Source: Draconibacterium mangrovi (GTDB lineage: Bacteria; Bacteroidota; Bacteroidia; Bacteroidales; Prolixibacteraceae). From it: a stretch of DNA of 64,000 nt. Shown piece after piece: positions 53,348-62,979 of this stretch (the stretch's first letter is position 1; each line of letters starts with the position of its first letter). Under the pieces are notes generated by a model that was given only the letters and a program-made list of their open reading frames with translations, did no database searches and was not told the DNA's origin. The translations under genes were made by a program, and so were the position numbers. The DNA is taken from assembly GCF_010586825.1 (NCBI RefSeq), contig NZ_JAAAGB010000003.1:434001-498000 (forward strand), written 5' to 3'.

Positions 53348-56116
53348 CTAATGTTTTATTACTATCTTTTTTGCAAGTGATCCTTCACTTGTAACCATTC
53401 TCAACATATAAATGCCGGTTGGGATGCTTGATACATCAAGTTCTTTCAAACTTTTTGATTTCATATCTACATCCATTATTACCGCACCATTCATATTGTA
53501 CAACTGTAAAGAAGAATAGTCTTGCTTGGAATATTCTAAATAATTGATGTGTAAAATATCGTTTGCCGGTACCGGCCAAACTTTTATATCACCTTCCTCC
53601 ATGTGGGTATCATATACTGCAGTTGACAAATCATCGTAAAGTTCAGCAACTTCTGTTCCCGACAATTGATAATTGTATATTCGGTAATCATCTATTACAC
53701 CTTCAAATATTTTCTTTGTTGAGATATTGATACCAATATAATTCATTACAAGGTCGAGATCTGATGGTTTAATAACCATTGTTACAGATTCAGCAAGCAA
53801 TTGTCCATCCAGATAAATATATGCGCCATTTTCACCCAATGTTACAACAAGGTGTGCCCATTTATTTGCAGGTAGTGCGGCGGCGTTCAGGGTATATTCC
53901 ATCCCATTACTTTTAACTCCGAATTCCGTTTGCCCACCAATTGATGGAGACAAATAGATATATTCATCGTCTCCTGAGCTAAAACTAAAAAGGTGCTGAC
54001 CTACAGCAAAACCAGCCCAGTTCACCCAGCATGCAATCGAAATAGCATCATGGTTAGCTATATTTTCCGGAAGTTGAACAAAATCGCTTGATCCGTTAAA
54101 AGATAAAGCTCCTGCACCAACTTTGCCTTCAACAAAGGTGCCTCCGTTAGCCACACCATGATTTAAGTTAATTGTATTATCGGTAATATCCTGGTTGTCA
54201 AAAGTAAAATGTTCAACCATGTCATTTTCTGCGGTAGCTGTAGCCGACACTTCTGCCGTATATTCCGAACGGTTAAGCGCTTTGTCCATAGCCCTTACTT
54301 TATAAAAGTATTGAATTCCGCCCTCTGTTGTATTATCAACAAACGACGTAGCTACAACATTCCGGGCAATGGTATTGAATTCTCCACCTGCAGATTTAGC
54401 GCGGAGAATATCATAACCTGCCACATCCGGTTCCTGACTGGCAGTCCACTCCAGTTTTATAGAGACAGCATTTGCGTTAGCAGTCAGACTTTGGGGTTCA
54501 CTGGGTGCATCAAATTCAACAGGAGCATCAACAGCTAAAAAACGCCACTGTTGATTTGCCGCATCTGTTTTTTCTCCCTGCACCAGATTTCCTGATCCAT
54601 CAATTTCAGCACAATACGAGCTCTCTCTGCTTCTAATGTAAAACCATCCGTCTTCTGCATAGTCGAGGTACCATTGTTGGTTACCATACGGTCCATTATC
54701 CCAAATACTGATTTTACCACCAGGTTCTAATGAATAGCCATATAAATCCAGCCGTCTGCTACTACTGGAAACGGGCTTAATTCGATAATAACTAAAATCA
54801 CCTCCTACGCGTGAATCAACCGGAGAAACCTCCCATTGCTGTGTATTCGCCCCTGAGTCATCTGCCTCGTAAATACCGGCTTCGTTGTAATCACCGGCAA
54901 CTTCCAAAACCTGTCCGCTTTGTCGATTAACCAACTTATACGTTCCGTTAATTTCGGGTTGAACGTCATCTCCCCAAGTGATATTAATTACACGCTCGGC
55001 ATTTGTTTGTCCTGATCCGTACCCCGTACCTCCAGGCATTTCAAGGGCAAATACACGTTGAGGTCCAATACCATCAAAGTACACAGCCCTGTCTTTAGAA
55101 ATATAACTAAAAGTTGTCGTTTTTGCCTGACGTTCAGAAGTACCACCAAAGGCCTGTATTTTGCCTTCAGGAGTACGATACACTGCAGCGGCCGTCCAGT
55201 TATTCCGATGCTCGGCATAACCAATCCTGTCCCCGTCAAAGGCTTTCACCATTTCTCCCCTGGCCAGTTCAGCAGCACCCCACCAAATGCCGGTTTGCAT
55301 ACCGTATTCATAGCCAACCAATCCTTCCACAACGTTGTGCATCTCATCGGCAGTTGCATGGTGTCCATTTGCTCTAACGGTCTGAAAAAAGTTGGCAAAT
55401 CCATCAAAACTTCCTGCCAGTTGATGCGTGTTGCCTTCATCTACACCTGCAGGAACCAAATAATTATACCATCCAAGTGCCTCATCACAATTCAATGTGT
55501 TTCCTCCGGATAATCGTATATTATCAAAAAACGGATTATTATTCATCGAATCGGTAATGTTGTACATATCCTGTTCAGAACCTTGTCCCCAACCATAATC
55601 GGGCTCGTTAAAGGCACCGACTGTAACAATGTTATGTCCGGCATCCATAAAGGCCTGAGCCGTTGTTTGAATCAACTGCTCCCAACGACCTGGTTGCTCC
55701 ACATACCAATCATCTACCCACGGATGATCGCTGTTTAGCGCCAGATTTGTGTTGGACCCAACATATGTATTAATTAAATAAAGACGCCATTCAAGATCTT
55801 TAAGCTGTTCTTCTGTAAGCGCAGTATCGTTAACCAATGGATAGGTAGGCTGAAAAGATGCACGTACAATATCAATTTGGTCGTGCCCCATAAAAAGAAT
55901 GGCGCGACGAAAGTTTTGCTCGTTAGACCAGGCCAGATCGGGTCCAAATTCAATGGTTTTTGATATTCCCGGAGCAGTAACATCAAATACTACATTTCGA
56001 TCGGAAACCGGTTGTGCAAGCAAATTGTCGGCAGCCCCGGCAGTTTGTGCATGAATTTGGAGATTTCCAAATCCAATAATCAGCAGTATTGTATATAAAA
56101 GTTTAGTCGTTTTCAT
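53348..56116 (-). CDS. Multidomain secreted glycan-active protein (GH-A-like, RICIN, FN3, LamG, T9SS tail)
   Basis: This 922-residue protein carries a Sec signal peptide (cleaved near AQ, residue 23-24) and a C-terminal type IX sorting domain (about 848-922, VWPVPANDILHI and IPTGIYMLRM), so it is expected on the cell surface or in the medium. Residues about 35-385 look like a clan GH-A barrel: candidate catalytic residues are Glu171 in GAFNEPD and Glu258 in ATADEMHN. Its family is not one I can name. A ricin-type trefoil (about 388-535, with repeated QQW motifs), a fibronectin III domain (about 540-630, with AGYDILRAKSAGGEF) and a LamG-like jelly roll (about 640-835, INLNHGVANGGTFVEGKVG) follow. 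It lies 40 bp after the GH30 gene. An endo-acting enzyme on galactan or a related glycan, with two binding modules, is the likely reading. Confidence 0.8.
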   Translation of the reverse strand: MKTTKLLYTILLIIGFGNLQIHAQTAGAADNLLAQPVSDRNVVFDVTAPGISKTIEFGPDLAWSNEQNFRRAILFMGHDQIDIVRASFQPTYPLVNDTALTEEQLKDLEWRLYLINTYVGSNTNLALNSDHPWVDDWYVEQPGRWEQLIQTTAQAFMDAGHNIVTVGAFNEPDYGWGQGSEQDMYNITDSMNNNPFFDNIRLSGGNTLNCDEALGWYNYLVPAGVDEGNTHQLAGSFDGFANFFQTVRANGHHATADEMHNVVEGLVGYEYGMQTGIWWGAAELARGEMVKAFDGDRIGYAEHRNNWTAAAVYRTPEGKIQAFGGTSERQAKTTTFSYISKDRAVYFDGIGPQRVFALEMPGGTGYGSGQTNAERVINITWGDDVQPEINGTYKLVNRQSGQVLEVAGDYNEAGIYEADDSGANTQQWEVSPVDSRVGGDFSYYRIKPVSSSSRRLDLYGYSLEPGGKISIWDNGPYGNQQWYLDYAEDGWFYIRSRESSYCAEIDGSGNLVQGEKTDAANQQWRFLAVDAPVEFDAPSEPQSLTANANAVSIKLEWTASQEPDVAGYDILRAKSAGGEFNTIARNVVATSFVDNTTEGGIQYFYKVRAMDKALNRSEYTAEVSATATAENDMVEHFTFDNQDITDNTINLNHGVANGGTFVEGKVGAGALSFNGSSDFVQLPENIANHDAISIACWVNWAGFAVGQHLFSFSSGDDEYIYLSPSIGGQTEFGVKSNGMEYTLNAAALPANKWAHLVVTLGENGAYIYLDGQLLAESVTMVIKPSDLDLVMNYIGINISTKKIFEGVIDDYRIYNYQLSGTEVAELYDDLSTAVYDTHMEEGDIKVWPVPANDILHINYLEYSKQDYSSLQLYNMNGAVIMDVDMKSKSLKELDVSSIPTGIYMLRMVTSEGSLAKKIVIKH

Positions 56117-56155
56117 AAAACTTTATTCTTTTGTTTTTTTGTCTTTAGTTCCTCG

Positions 56156-57658
56156 TTAATTCGACTTCGTTTGAAATGTGTTTAAGGAATGTGGACCGAG
56201 AATTACATTTAAGAAACGTTCTTCAAGCTCCACACAAACCTCCTTCGATTCGTCACTTAAATTTCCTGCAAAAACAACATAGTTCCCTTCCGTATTCTTG
56301 GCAACCAAAACAGGTAGTTTATCCTCTTTTCCATTTTTGAAAGCCAGAACCTTACTTCCGGGAGTCAGGAATTGTGTATAATGTTTTACCGCAAAATATT
56401 CAGGAGTAAAGGTTGCTGTCTTTTCTTTTGAATCCACACGGATCAAGGCATTTTGCTTCCATCCCCATCCACTTACTCCATCATCAGCCAGAATGGCATT
56501 CCAAAAAGTATATTCTTCGCAACCATTTCCCAGGTAGTGGTTGATTAGGTTGAAAGTATGTTCTGCTGCTCCCCAATCGAACGAGCCCCAACCACATTCG
56601 CTTTCAGTTTGTACATATTTATAATTTGGATATTTCTCTCGAAGACGAGGCAGAATCTGTCCGCCCTCCCACTGAAAACCAAGACCTTTAATCGATTGCT
56701 GCATTCTTGAATCGGAAAGAACCTCATCAATAATCTCAAAATGATTGGTATTAATTGTTCCCAAATACAGATCAACATCCGGGTGTTGTTCTTTCAGTAT
56801 TGGTGCAAGATATTCTGCATTAAAACGGATAATTCCCTCAGGCGTCCAGGCACACCCCGGATACGGAGTATAACTCCAGGCTTCATTTTGAAACATCACT
56901 TGTGTTACCGGAATTCCTTCTTCTGCATAGGCATCAATAAACTTGCAGAAATAGTTTGCATACGTTTGGAGATATCGCGGATCCTGGATGAAATAATCGT
57001 TTACAGCCAGTTTGCCGGGAAATAAACCGTCGTATGACTTTTCACTATCTTCGAAAAGCAGGTAATCCTGTTTGGGATTCAGCTCATTAAAATCGGCATT
57101 ACTCACAACCGAGTAATACTGGTTAATTTTCATCCATGAAGGTGGCGACCAGGGCGAAATCCAGAATGTTAGCTCCGGATTATACTGCTGCGCTGCCTTT
57201 ATGAATGGAATTAATGTTGTTTTGTCCCGGTCGACATTAAAATATTTAAGCTCGAAATCGCCGCTTACCTCATCACAACTGTACCAGTCGCGGGCATAGT
57301 CGTTGGCGTTCATAGAAAATCGCCCCATAGTAAAACGTAAATCTCCTTCAGGAGAAAACAGATCATTTAAAATAACTTCCTGCTCTTTGTCGGGAAGCAT
57401 ATTCAAAGCATCCCATCCTCGTTCATTAAAACAAGTTCCCCAGGCTTTAAAAGTTATAATCTCTGTATTACCTTTTACTACCAAATCAGGTGAAGTTGAT
57501 ACTTTCTTTTCAAGTTTGACGGCCGACTGATTCCAGGTGTTGTTTTCTGTGCTACTTATCCAGGTTACAGATTGAGCAATGACTGTTACCCCATTAACAA
57601 TAACAAAAGTCAGTATGAGTATTACTTGTCTCAATCTGTTAGATAAAATTTGTTTCAT
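56156..57658 (-). CDS. GH30 family glycosidase, secreted
   Basis: This 500-residue enzyme has a signal peptide to about residue 29 (TVIAQ). The GH30 pattern is clear: FKAWGTCFNERGWDAL start, RFTMGRFSMNANDYARDWYS, PFIKAAQQYNPELTFWISPWSPPSWMK, acid/base Glu in VMFQNEAW and nucleophile Glu in VQTESECGWG. The side beta-domain is made from both ends, ending near LGPHSLNTFQ. Bacteroidota GH30 members act on beta-1,6-galactan, beta-fucosides, glucosides or xylans. The neighbouring GH42, GH2 and GH43 enzymes favour a beta-1,6-galactanase-type role on type II arabinogalactan, but the subfamily was not checked. It lies downstream of the PKD lipoprotein gene, after a strong hairpin (57743-57762). Confidence 0.91.
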   Translation of the reverse strand: MKQILSNRLRQVILILTFVIVNGVTVIAQSVTWISSTENNTWNQSAVKLEKKVSTSPDLVVKGNTEIITFKAWGTCFNERGWDALNMLPDKEQEVILNDLFSPEGDLRFTMGRFSMNANDYARDWYSCDEVSGDFELKYFNVDRDKTTLIPFIKAAQQYNPELTFWISPWSPPSWMKINQYYSVVSNADFNELNPKQDYLLFEDSEKSYDGLFPGKLAVNDYFIQDPRYLQTYANYFCKFIDAYAEEGIPVTQVMFQNEAWSYTPYPGCAWTPEGIIRFNAEYLAPILKEQHPDVDLYLGTINTNHFEIIDEVLSDSRMQQSIKGLGFQWEGGQILPRLREKYPNYKYVQTESECGWGSFDWGAAEHTFNLINHYLGNGCEEYTFWNAILADDGVSGWGWKQNALIRVDSKEKTATFTPEYFAVKHYTQFLTPGSKVLAFKNGKEDKLPVLVAKNTEGNYVVFAGNLSDESKEVCVELEERFLNVILGPHSLNTFQTKSN

Positions 57659-57742
57659 TTTGTGAATCTCGGTTTCTTGTTGGTTTAATTTCAGTTGAGA
57701 TTTTTTTGCTGAAATATTTGGCAGACAATAAAAGTGAAAATA

Positions 57743-57762
57743 TGCAGGCTAATTAGCCTGCA
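57743..57762 (-). terminator. Hairpin terminator after the PKD lipoprotein gene
   Basis: The 20-mer TGCAGGCTAATTAGCCTGCA is a perfect palindrome forming an 8-bp stem with an AATT loop, 24 nt after the stop codon on the minus strand, and is followed by TATTTTC. It probably reduces read-through from susCD into the GH30 gene. Confidence 0.7.
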
Positions 57763-57786
57763 CATTTTCTGATTAAATCTGTAAGC

Positions 57787-58857
57787 CTATTTCACAAATA
57801 ATTGTACATCGTCAAATCCTGTCCAACCATCTCCACCATCACCAGACTGGGTTGAAATTTCGATTCCTAATTTTGCACCAACTGACTCAGCAGTTGCTGT
57901 TGCCGACAATTCAATGGCATTCCATTGAGAAGCAACGAGATTAAAGGTTTGAGTAGCGATTACATTCCTAACACCATCGCCGGAGTTATAATACAGTGTA
58001 GCTGTAAATTTCGGACCGTTCCAAATATCAAATGCATCAACATTCAACAAGATTTCTTCACCTTCAGCAATTGTATGATCCGTAAGGTTATATACCGAAG
58101 GATCGCTACTCTTCATATAGCCTCTATAATTATCAGACACAGTATCCCACCAGCCGCCGGCTTCAACACCTGAATCGCTTGCTCCTGAATCACTTGCCCA
58201 TCCCGGTACTGCAGACCAATTTTGTTGTTTTCCACTTCCCGGTAATGCAAAATCTGCATTTTCAACTGTTACAGGTTCGAAAACTTTCACTTCTTCTGTT
58301 ACAGAAACGGTTTTTTCTACAACAGCAGGTGTTGAACCCGCTGCGCCATTTGCTGTCAAGGTTACTGTATAATCACCATAATCAGCATACGTATACGTAG
58401 GATTCGCTTCGGTTGAGGTTCCACCATCTCCAAAATCCCATGACAAGGAAACAGTAGCAGTAGTTGTACTGGTAAACGAAACTTCCTTCTCATTTACTTC
58501 ATAACTAAATGATGCGGTTGGATTTTCGACTACTGTAACAGATTTACTCACCTCTGCCGGAGAAGATCCTTCTTCCCCAAATATGGTCATTGTTACGGTA
58601 TAAGTTCCACCTGCTGAATAGGTATGCTCGGGACGCATTGCGATTGACGCACCGCCATCTCCAAAATCCCAAGCCAGGGTAATGCCATCTGTTGCTGTTG
58701 CCTCAAATGCAACCAACAAAGGATTCTCAGCACTAACTTCATAGGTAAAATCTCCTGTAGGATCAATCAGGTCATCCTCTGTACAAGCGAAAACAAATAA
58801 TGACACAATAAATGTCAGCGCTAATACCTTATAATTGTATTTATTAAATTGTTTCAT
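57787..58857 (-). CDS. Tandem-PKD surface lipoprotein (putative glycan-binding protein)
   Basis: This 356-residue lipoprotein has the lipobox FVFAC (Cys25) followed by TEDDLID, an acidic run that acts as a surface export signal in this phylum. Two PKD domains (about 35-112 and 113-190) each carry the WDFGDGG motif (LAWDFGDGGASIAM and LSWDFGDGGTSTEA). The C-terminal 160 residues form a beta-sandwich resembling a carbohydrate-binding module (ENADFALPGSGKQQNW, then GDGGDGWTGFDDVQLF). No catalytic motif is seen. Its place after susD and GH42 suits a SusE/SusF-like surface glycan-binding protein that holds the polysaccharide near the transporter. The GH42 gene precedes it by 97 bp on the same strand. 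Confidence 0.85.
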   Translation of the reverse strand: MKQFNKYNYKVLALTFIVSLFVFACTEDDLIDPTGDFTYEVSAENPLLVAFEATATDGITLAWDFGDGGASIAMRPEHTYSAGGTYTVTMTIFGEEGSSPAEVSKSVTVVENPTASFSYEVNEKEVSFTSTTTATVSLSWDFGDGGTSTEANPTYTYADYGDYTVTLTANGAAGSTPAVVEKTVSVTEEVKVFEPVTVENADFALPGSGKQQNWSAVPGWASDSGASDSGVEAGGWWDTVSDNYRGYMKSSDPSVYNLTDHTIAEGEEILLNVDAFDIWNGPKFTATLYYNSGDGVRNVIATQTFNLVASQWNAIELSATATAESVGAKLGIEISTQSGDGGDGWTGFDDVQLFVK

Positions 58858-58954
58858 TTTAATTCTTTTAAAAATTAGTAATCAATATTTTAAATCTTTT
58901 ATTTGATGAGTTGGCAATAGTGGTGCCCCGAAGAGCATCCACTTACTTTCCAAA

Positions 58955-61063
58955 TCAATTATTAGGTTCTTCGATAATCAATACTCCCCAAGGTTCCAAT
59001 TGTAGCTTTTGTTTCTCACTAACCTTTGCACCGGTTATTAGCTCAGTACCTCCAGAATAAGCATAGTTAAATTCTTTAGGATCAGATGAATAATTGTAAT
59101 AATAGCGAATTGTATTACCTTCATCGTTTGAACCGGATTTTGTTATTAATGGCCATTGGAGCTCCTGGTCCGGCGTTTTAATATTCAACTCTTCAATTTC
59201 TTTTAGGATAAGTTTCTTCTGAATCGCATCAGAAACCATACAACCTTCATAAAGCACGCTTCCTTTTCCGTAATTATTAATGGTTATTGCCGGATACTTT
59301 CCAAAATATTCATGATCGTAAAAAGCCAGAGGAGTGGCACTCTCACAGATCAAATATTCAGCCCAGGTATTCACCTTATTGTTTTCTTCTCCAACATTAA
59401 AAGGATCGTCTTTTAATGCCAGATTATTAAAGTTGGTAAATTCCTGGTAGTAAAATCCACAGGCTTCGCGCAGTGGGCCGGGTGCAAGCATTGGTCGCAC
59501 CATCGAGTTCTCGTCGCTGAAACCACTCTTGAATTGCATGATAACATGACCACCATTTTTTACGTAGTCGTTAATCTGTTCCAACAGTTCGTCACTTGCG
59601 ACATATAAAGCCGGAATAATTACTAAGTCATATTTCTCAAATTCAGGATTTTTAGGTAAAATAAAATCTACTCCAATATTATTTTCATACAGAACTTTAT
59701 GGAATTGGTTAACCAATGTACTTCTGTAGAAGTTATTGTGATCCGGGCCCCATGGACTTCCACCTTGATTAAAAGGCATAAAATTCAATGCTGAATTTGA
59801 ATCGTGACTAAACAAAATGGCTACTTTATTCTCCTTTTTCAGATTAACCAGTTTTTTCCCGATCCTCTGCAACTCGTGTGCAGTTTTCGACATTTCACCA
59901 TAAGCACGATTGGGTTGCAAGTCATGCGACAATATTCCTTTCCAGTAAATCTCCTGTCCGTAATGTATGGAGTGCCAATGCCAGTACTCAACCATATTGG
60001 CTCCTGATCCTAAATGAGCGTAAACATTTTGTCGTAATTGCCCGGGATACGGAGGTTGTTGAATCCGCGAATTCCACCCCATAGTCTGGGCATTGGTTTC
60101 AGTAATCAGGTAGTTCCTGTTTTTAACAGAACGAAAGTAGTCGCCACCGAAAGCAATCTCCTGACCGGTTAGGTTATCCTGCTGGTCGTGATAAATATTC
60201 ACTCCCATCACATCCATCAATTCAGCACTTGCGACCTGGTCAACATCCTCCACAAAAGTCATAAAACATTGTGTAACAAACTGGTCATCGCGTTTGTATT
60301 CCCGCACAATTGACGATTGCCATGTTAAAAAGTCAGCAACTGCTTTTCGCCTGTATCGATCCCATTCTAATTTGTAACCGGTGTTGGTTATCCCGTCTCT
60401 TGGAGCTAATTCTTCCCAACCATCAATCGTCATTCCCCAATAATTCAAACCCCATACTTTATTCAAATTTTCAGGGGTTTTAAATTTCTTTTTCAGATAG
60501 TTTACAAAACCAACCTGAAAATCATAGTTATTAACACCGCGGTCTGTTGTCTCGTTATCAACCTGAAAACCTATAATTCCGGGATGTTGTGCATAATGCT
60601 CCATCAACTTGCGAATAATCCGCTCGCTGTAAAACAGATAGGTAGGATTAGTAATGTTCATGTTTTGCCGGATTCCGTAGTAGGCCTCTCCTCCTCTTTC
60701 AAAATCCAACAGCACTTCAGGATGTTTGTGCCATAACCAGGCAGGAATTGAATAAGTAGGCGTACCGAATATCACTTTTATTCCTGCATCGTACATTTTA
60801 TCTACTATCCGATCCATCCAGGCAAATTCAAATTCGCCGTCGCGAGGTTCAAACAGACTCCAGGTCGATTCGCCCAAACGAACAACAGAGATGCCAGCTT
60901 CTTTCATCATTTCAACATCTTCATCCAGTCGATCTGAAGGCATATACTCCTGGTAATATGCAACACCGTATAATATATTATCGAATTTTTCAGGTTGTGC
61001 TTTTAAAACACCTGCAAAAAGTATCAAATTCATCAATATACCAACTGTCTTAAGTTTATTCAT
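58955..61063 (-). CDS. GH42 beta-galactosidase, secreted
   Basis: This 702-residue enzyme removes beta-linked galactose. The ATG at 61063 gives a good signal peptide (MNKLKTVGILMNLILFAGVLKAQ); an upstream ATG at 61171 would add 36 residues overlapping a hairpin and is rejected. The GH42 barrel has YGVAYYQEYMPSDRLDEDVEMMKEAGISVVRLGE, TPTYSIPAWLWHKHPEVL, the acid/base Glu in GFQVDNETTDRG and the nucleophile Glu in YLITETNAQTMGW. The middle trimerisation domain (about 400-620, with the glutamine-amidotransferase-like fold: VIIPALYVASDELLEQINDYVKNGGHV) and a small C-terminal sandwich are typical. It lies after susD with a hairpin between (61121-61168), and before the PKD lipoprotein. GH42 of this type suits arabinogalactan or galactan oligosaccharides. 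Confidence 0.94.
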   Translation of the reverse strand: MNKLKTVGILMNLILFAGVLKAQPEKFDNILYGVAYYQEYMPSDRLDEDVEMMKEAGISVVRLGESTWSLFEPRDGEFEFAWMDRIVDKMYDAGIKVIFGTPTYSIPAWLWHKHPEVLLDFERGGEAYYGIRQNMNITNPTYLFYSERIIRKLMEHYAQHPGIIGFQVDNETTDRGVNNYDFQVGFVNYLKKKFKTPENLNKVWGLNYWGMTIDGWEELAPRDGITNTGYKLEWDRYRRKAVADFLTWQSSIVREYKRDDQFVTQCFMTFVEDVDQVASAELMDVMGVNIYHDQQDNLTGQEIAFGGDYFRSVKNRNYLITETNAQTMGWNSRIQQPPYPGQLRQNVYAHLGSGANMVEYWHWHSIHYGQEIYWKGILSHDLQPNRAYGEMSKTAHELQRIGKKLVNLKKENKVAILFSHDSNSALNFMPFNQGGSPWGPDHNNFYRSTLVNQFHKVLYENNIGVDFILPKNPEFEKYDLVIIPALYVASDELLEQINDYVKNGGHVIMQFKSGFSDENSMVRPMLAPGPLREACGFYYQEFTNFNNLALKDDPFNVGEENNKVNTWAEYLICESATPLAFYDHEYFGKYPAITINNYGKGSVLYEGCMVSDAIQKKLILKEIEELNIKTPDQELQWPLITKSGSNDEGNTIRYYYNYSSDPKEFNYAYSGGTELITGAKVSEKQKLQLEPWGVLIIEEPNN

Positions 61064-61120
61064 TTTCAGCTCATTAAGTATTTTCAATGATAATTCATTA
61101 TTGCAATGAAAGTATAAGAA

Positions 61121-61168
61121 GCAAGCTCCCTCAAAACTCTCTTTTAAAAGAGATCCGGGGAGGCTTGC
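61121..61168 (-). terminator. Stem-loop just downstream of susD (third locus)
   Basis: GCAAGCTCCC (61121-61130) pairs with GGGAGGCTTGC (61158-61168) with one bulge, and a second CTCTTTTAAAAGAG palindrome sits inside the loop. It starts 13 nt after the susD stop codon on the minus strand. Confidence 0.5.
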
Positions 61169-61180
61169 CATCCCTATCTA

Positions 61181-62968
61181 TTAGTACCCTGGATTCTGGA
61201 TCAATTGATCATTTCTATTCAGCTCATCCAATAATATTGGAAGGAAATACGATTTATTATCGTTCCATCCACGTTCCTGAACATCATCAAGTAGCGTATA
61301 GGTAGGTGTTTCACTACCATAAGGATACTCGATCTTAACTCCCTGAGCTGATGTGATTACTTCAGGTGCAATCATCCATCTCCTAATGTCGAAATAGCGA
61401 TGTTGCTCGTAACACAATTCAATGCGTCGTTCATTTCTGTAGCGTTCCATCAACTCATCACCGGTTTCGCTTGCCGGAACATCAGGCATACCCGCTCTCG
61501 AACGTATCATGTTTAAATATTCCTTTGCTTCAGTTTCATCACCTAATTCAATGCATGCCTCCACATAGTTTAATATTACTTCGGCATACCTCATCTGACG
61601 CCATGGATATTTTTGCATATTAGTTGGTGTATGGTCAATTGCAGGATCGATAAATTTTCGGTTGTAATACCCTGTGAATGTTCCATTCCAGTCTTGTACT
61701 GGTCCCTGGCGAGTGTCCAGTCCCGGAATAGAAGAACCGTCGGCCTGTATGTATGATCCTGTTTGAACTTTTCCTTCCGGATCATTTGAACCGGTAGAAG
61801 CAGGTCGTGGTTTCCAATATGCTCCATCGTATAAAACATTGGCGTAAAATCTTGGATCGCGATTTTCATAAGGTGCTGCAGCTTCTTCAGAATTGTTCCA
61901 GTCAAACTTAGTTCCATCTGCCATTTCATAATCATCTACAAGCTGTCCGATTGGAGTATTTCCACCCCAATTTTCCCAGCCGTTTGGTCCGTTGAAAAGA
62001 CCTACGTTTGGATTGTCCCACGCACCACTGTTATTTGCATGATCGAAGAAACTTAGGAAGATGTCTTCTTCGTTTCCATAGTTCAGGAAGATATTAATAT
62101 AGTTTTGAGTTGCTTCCTCAGCAGAACCGGGACTTGTTCCTCCGTATAAACTGTATGCACCAAGATCGATTACTGCTTTAGCCGCATCTTTTGCTGCCTG
62201 CCATTTTGAAGAACGATCACCACCAACATAACTCACCAATTCAGGATTTGAGTATCCATTGGTCCATGATGCGTTGGAATTAAACAAATCACTTGCAGCA
62301 TAAAGAAGTACTTTTGATTTTAATGTTAAGGCGGCCCCTTTTGTCGCTCTGGCTTTGTCTCCTGAAACGGGTAACAATTCGGCTGCAGCATTGCAATTTT
62401 CGACGATATAATCTACAGTTTCTTCGAATGTATTTCTTGGAACCAGGAATTCATCAGTAGGCGCATAAGCCTTATCAATTATTATAACACCGCCGTAAAA
62501 GCTCATTAACCAGGTGTAAAAATAGCCACGAAGGAAATACACTTCACCTTTTAATTTATCAATGTCATCTCCTTCCAACCCTGATGCTTCAATATTCTCG
62601 AAGAATAAGTTACAAGCCCGAATGTTTTTATAAAGGGCTTGCCAACTCAGATTGTAGAAATCACCAGTCCAATGCCAAGGACTTAAAACCCCAAGATAAC
62701 TTGGATTAATCTCACTTTTAAGTATTGGCTGGGTTTCCCACCACCATACATCCATTGATTCATCGGCTAATGAAGAAAGCATTTCTGTTTGAAAAGCATG
62801 ATGCTGTCCCATGTAAATATTGTCGACAAAAGATGTGATTAACGCCGGATCCTCCCAAACTGCCGCATCCGAAAATCGGTCTAGTGGAGCTACTTCCAAA
62901 AAATCATCGTTACACCCCGTAAGCAACAGGATAAATAGTAGTATATATAAATTTTTTATTCGATTCAT
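61181..62968 (-). CDS. SusD/RagB-family glycan-binding lipoprotein (third locus)
   Basis: This 595-residue surface lipoprotein (LLLTGC, Cys19, followed by NDDFLEV) is partner of the SusC encoded 11 bp upstream. RagB/SusD signatures are PLDRFSDAAVWEDPALI at the start, KLKGEVYFLRGYFYTWLMSFYGGVIIIDKAY in the N-terminal half, and RYNERRIELCYEQHRYFDIRRWMI-like text near the C-terminus. It should bind the glycan that is cut by the GH42, GH30, GH2 and GH43 enzymes of this locus. It differs clearly from the other two SusD proteins in length and sequence, so each locus has its own specificity. Confidence 0.95.
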   Translation of the reverse strand: MNRIKNLYILLFILLLTGCNDDFLEVAPLDRFSDAAVWEDPALITSFVDNIYMGQHHAFQTEMLSSLADESMDVWWWETQPILKSEINPSYLGVLSPWHWTGDFYNLSWQALYKNIRACNLFFENIEASGLEGDDIDKLKGEVYFLRGYFYTWLMSFYGGVIIIDKAYAPTDEFLVPRNTFEETVDYIVENCNAAAELLPVSGDKARATKGAALTLKSKVLLYAASDLFNSNASWTNGYSNPELVSYVGGDRSSKWQAAKDAAKAVIDLGAYSLYGGTSPGSAEEATQNYINIFLNYGNEEDIFLSFFDHANNSGAWDNPNVGLFNGPNGWENWGGNTPIGQLVDDYEMADGTKFDWNNSEEAAAPYENRDPRFYANVLYDGAYWKPRPASTGSNDPEGKVQTGSYIQADGSSIPGLDTRQGPVQDWNGTFTGYYNRKFIDPAIDHTPTNMQKYPWRQMRYAEVILNYVEACIELGDETEAKEYLNMIRSRAGMPDVPASETGDELMERYRNERRIELCYEQHRYFDIRRWMIAPEVITSAQGVKIEYPYGSETPTYTLLDDVQERGWNDNKSYFLPILLDELNRNDQLIQNPGY

Positions 62969-62979
62969 GATACTTAATT

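Noticed and set aside
53348-56116. Calling the 922-residue protein GH30 because it follows a GH30 gene
   Set aside because: The NEPD and DEMHN blocks do not match the GH30 QNE and TESE pattern, so the family is left open.
61064-61171. Upstream ATG for GH42
   Set aside because: The 36 added residues overlap the post-susD hairpin and would bury the signal peptide; the ATG at 61063 gives a clean one.
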